A stretch of DNA of 5,060 bases, taken from Saprospiraceae bacterium. GTDB taxonomy: Bacteria > Bacteroidota > Bacteroidia > Chitinophagales > Saprospiraceae. The notes beneath the pieces were generated by a model. That model was given only the letters and a program-made list of their open reading frames with translations, was not told the origin of the DNA and ran no database searches. The DNA lies in the NCBI GenBank assembly GCA_014379665.1, contig JACMLK010000458.1, positions 1-5,060 of the forward strand. The letters run 5' to 3'. Shown here in pieces: positions 5,059 to 5,060 of the stretch. The stretch's first letter is position 1. Every line of letters begins with the position of its first letter. The translations under genes were made by a program, and so were the position numbers.

Positions 5059-5060
5059 AG

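Overview
The window is AT-rich DNA that looks like a Bacteroidota chromosome, probably a Saprospiraceae-like lineage. This is an inference from three things: protein style (paired bacterial POT transporters and a TPR protein of a kind I associate with this group), the lack of Shine-Dalgarno sequences before the genes, and weak matches to the Bacteroidota -7 element TAnnTTTG. All four genes lie on the minus strand, so transcription runs from high to low coordinates.

Reading in the direction of transcription: (1) 5016-4237 encodes a multi-pass membrane protein of unknown function, followed by a clear intrinsic terminator (4213-4177). (2) 4065-3046 encodes a soluble protein with an uncharacterised N-terminal region and a TPR-rich C-terminal half. 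(3) 3045-2538 is a 508-bp gene-free region. Its half near the TPR gene holds a dense cluster of short hairpins and direct repeats (about 2833-2999), bracketed by an imperfect 35-bp direct repeat. Its half near the transporters is very AT-rich and holds three dyad-symmetric elements that could be regulatory. (4) 2537-861 and 857-<1 encode two different proton-coupled oligopeptide transporters (POT/PTR2 family) separated by 3 nt, so almost certainly one operon. The second transporter is cut by the window edge.

The only clear functional link is between the two transporters, which together would import di-/tripeptides or related substrates. The membrane protein and TPR gene are separated from each other by a terminator and from the transporters by the repeat region, so they look like independent transcription units. 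The least ordinary part of the window is the palindrome and repeat cluster between the TPR gene and the transporter operon. I see no complete undescribed system, no phage or transposase gene, no RNA gene and no CRISPR array.
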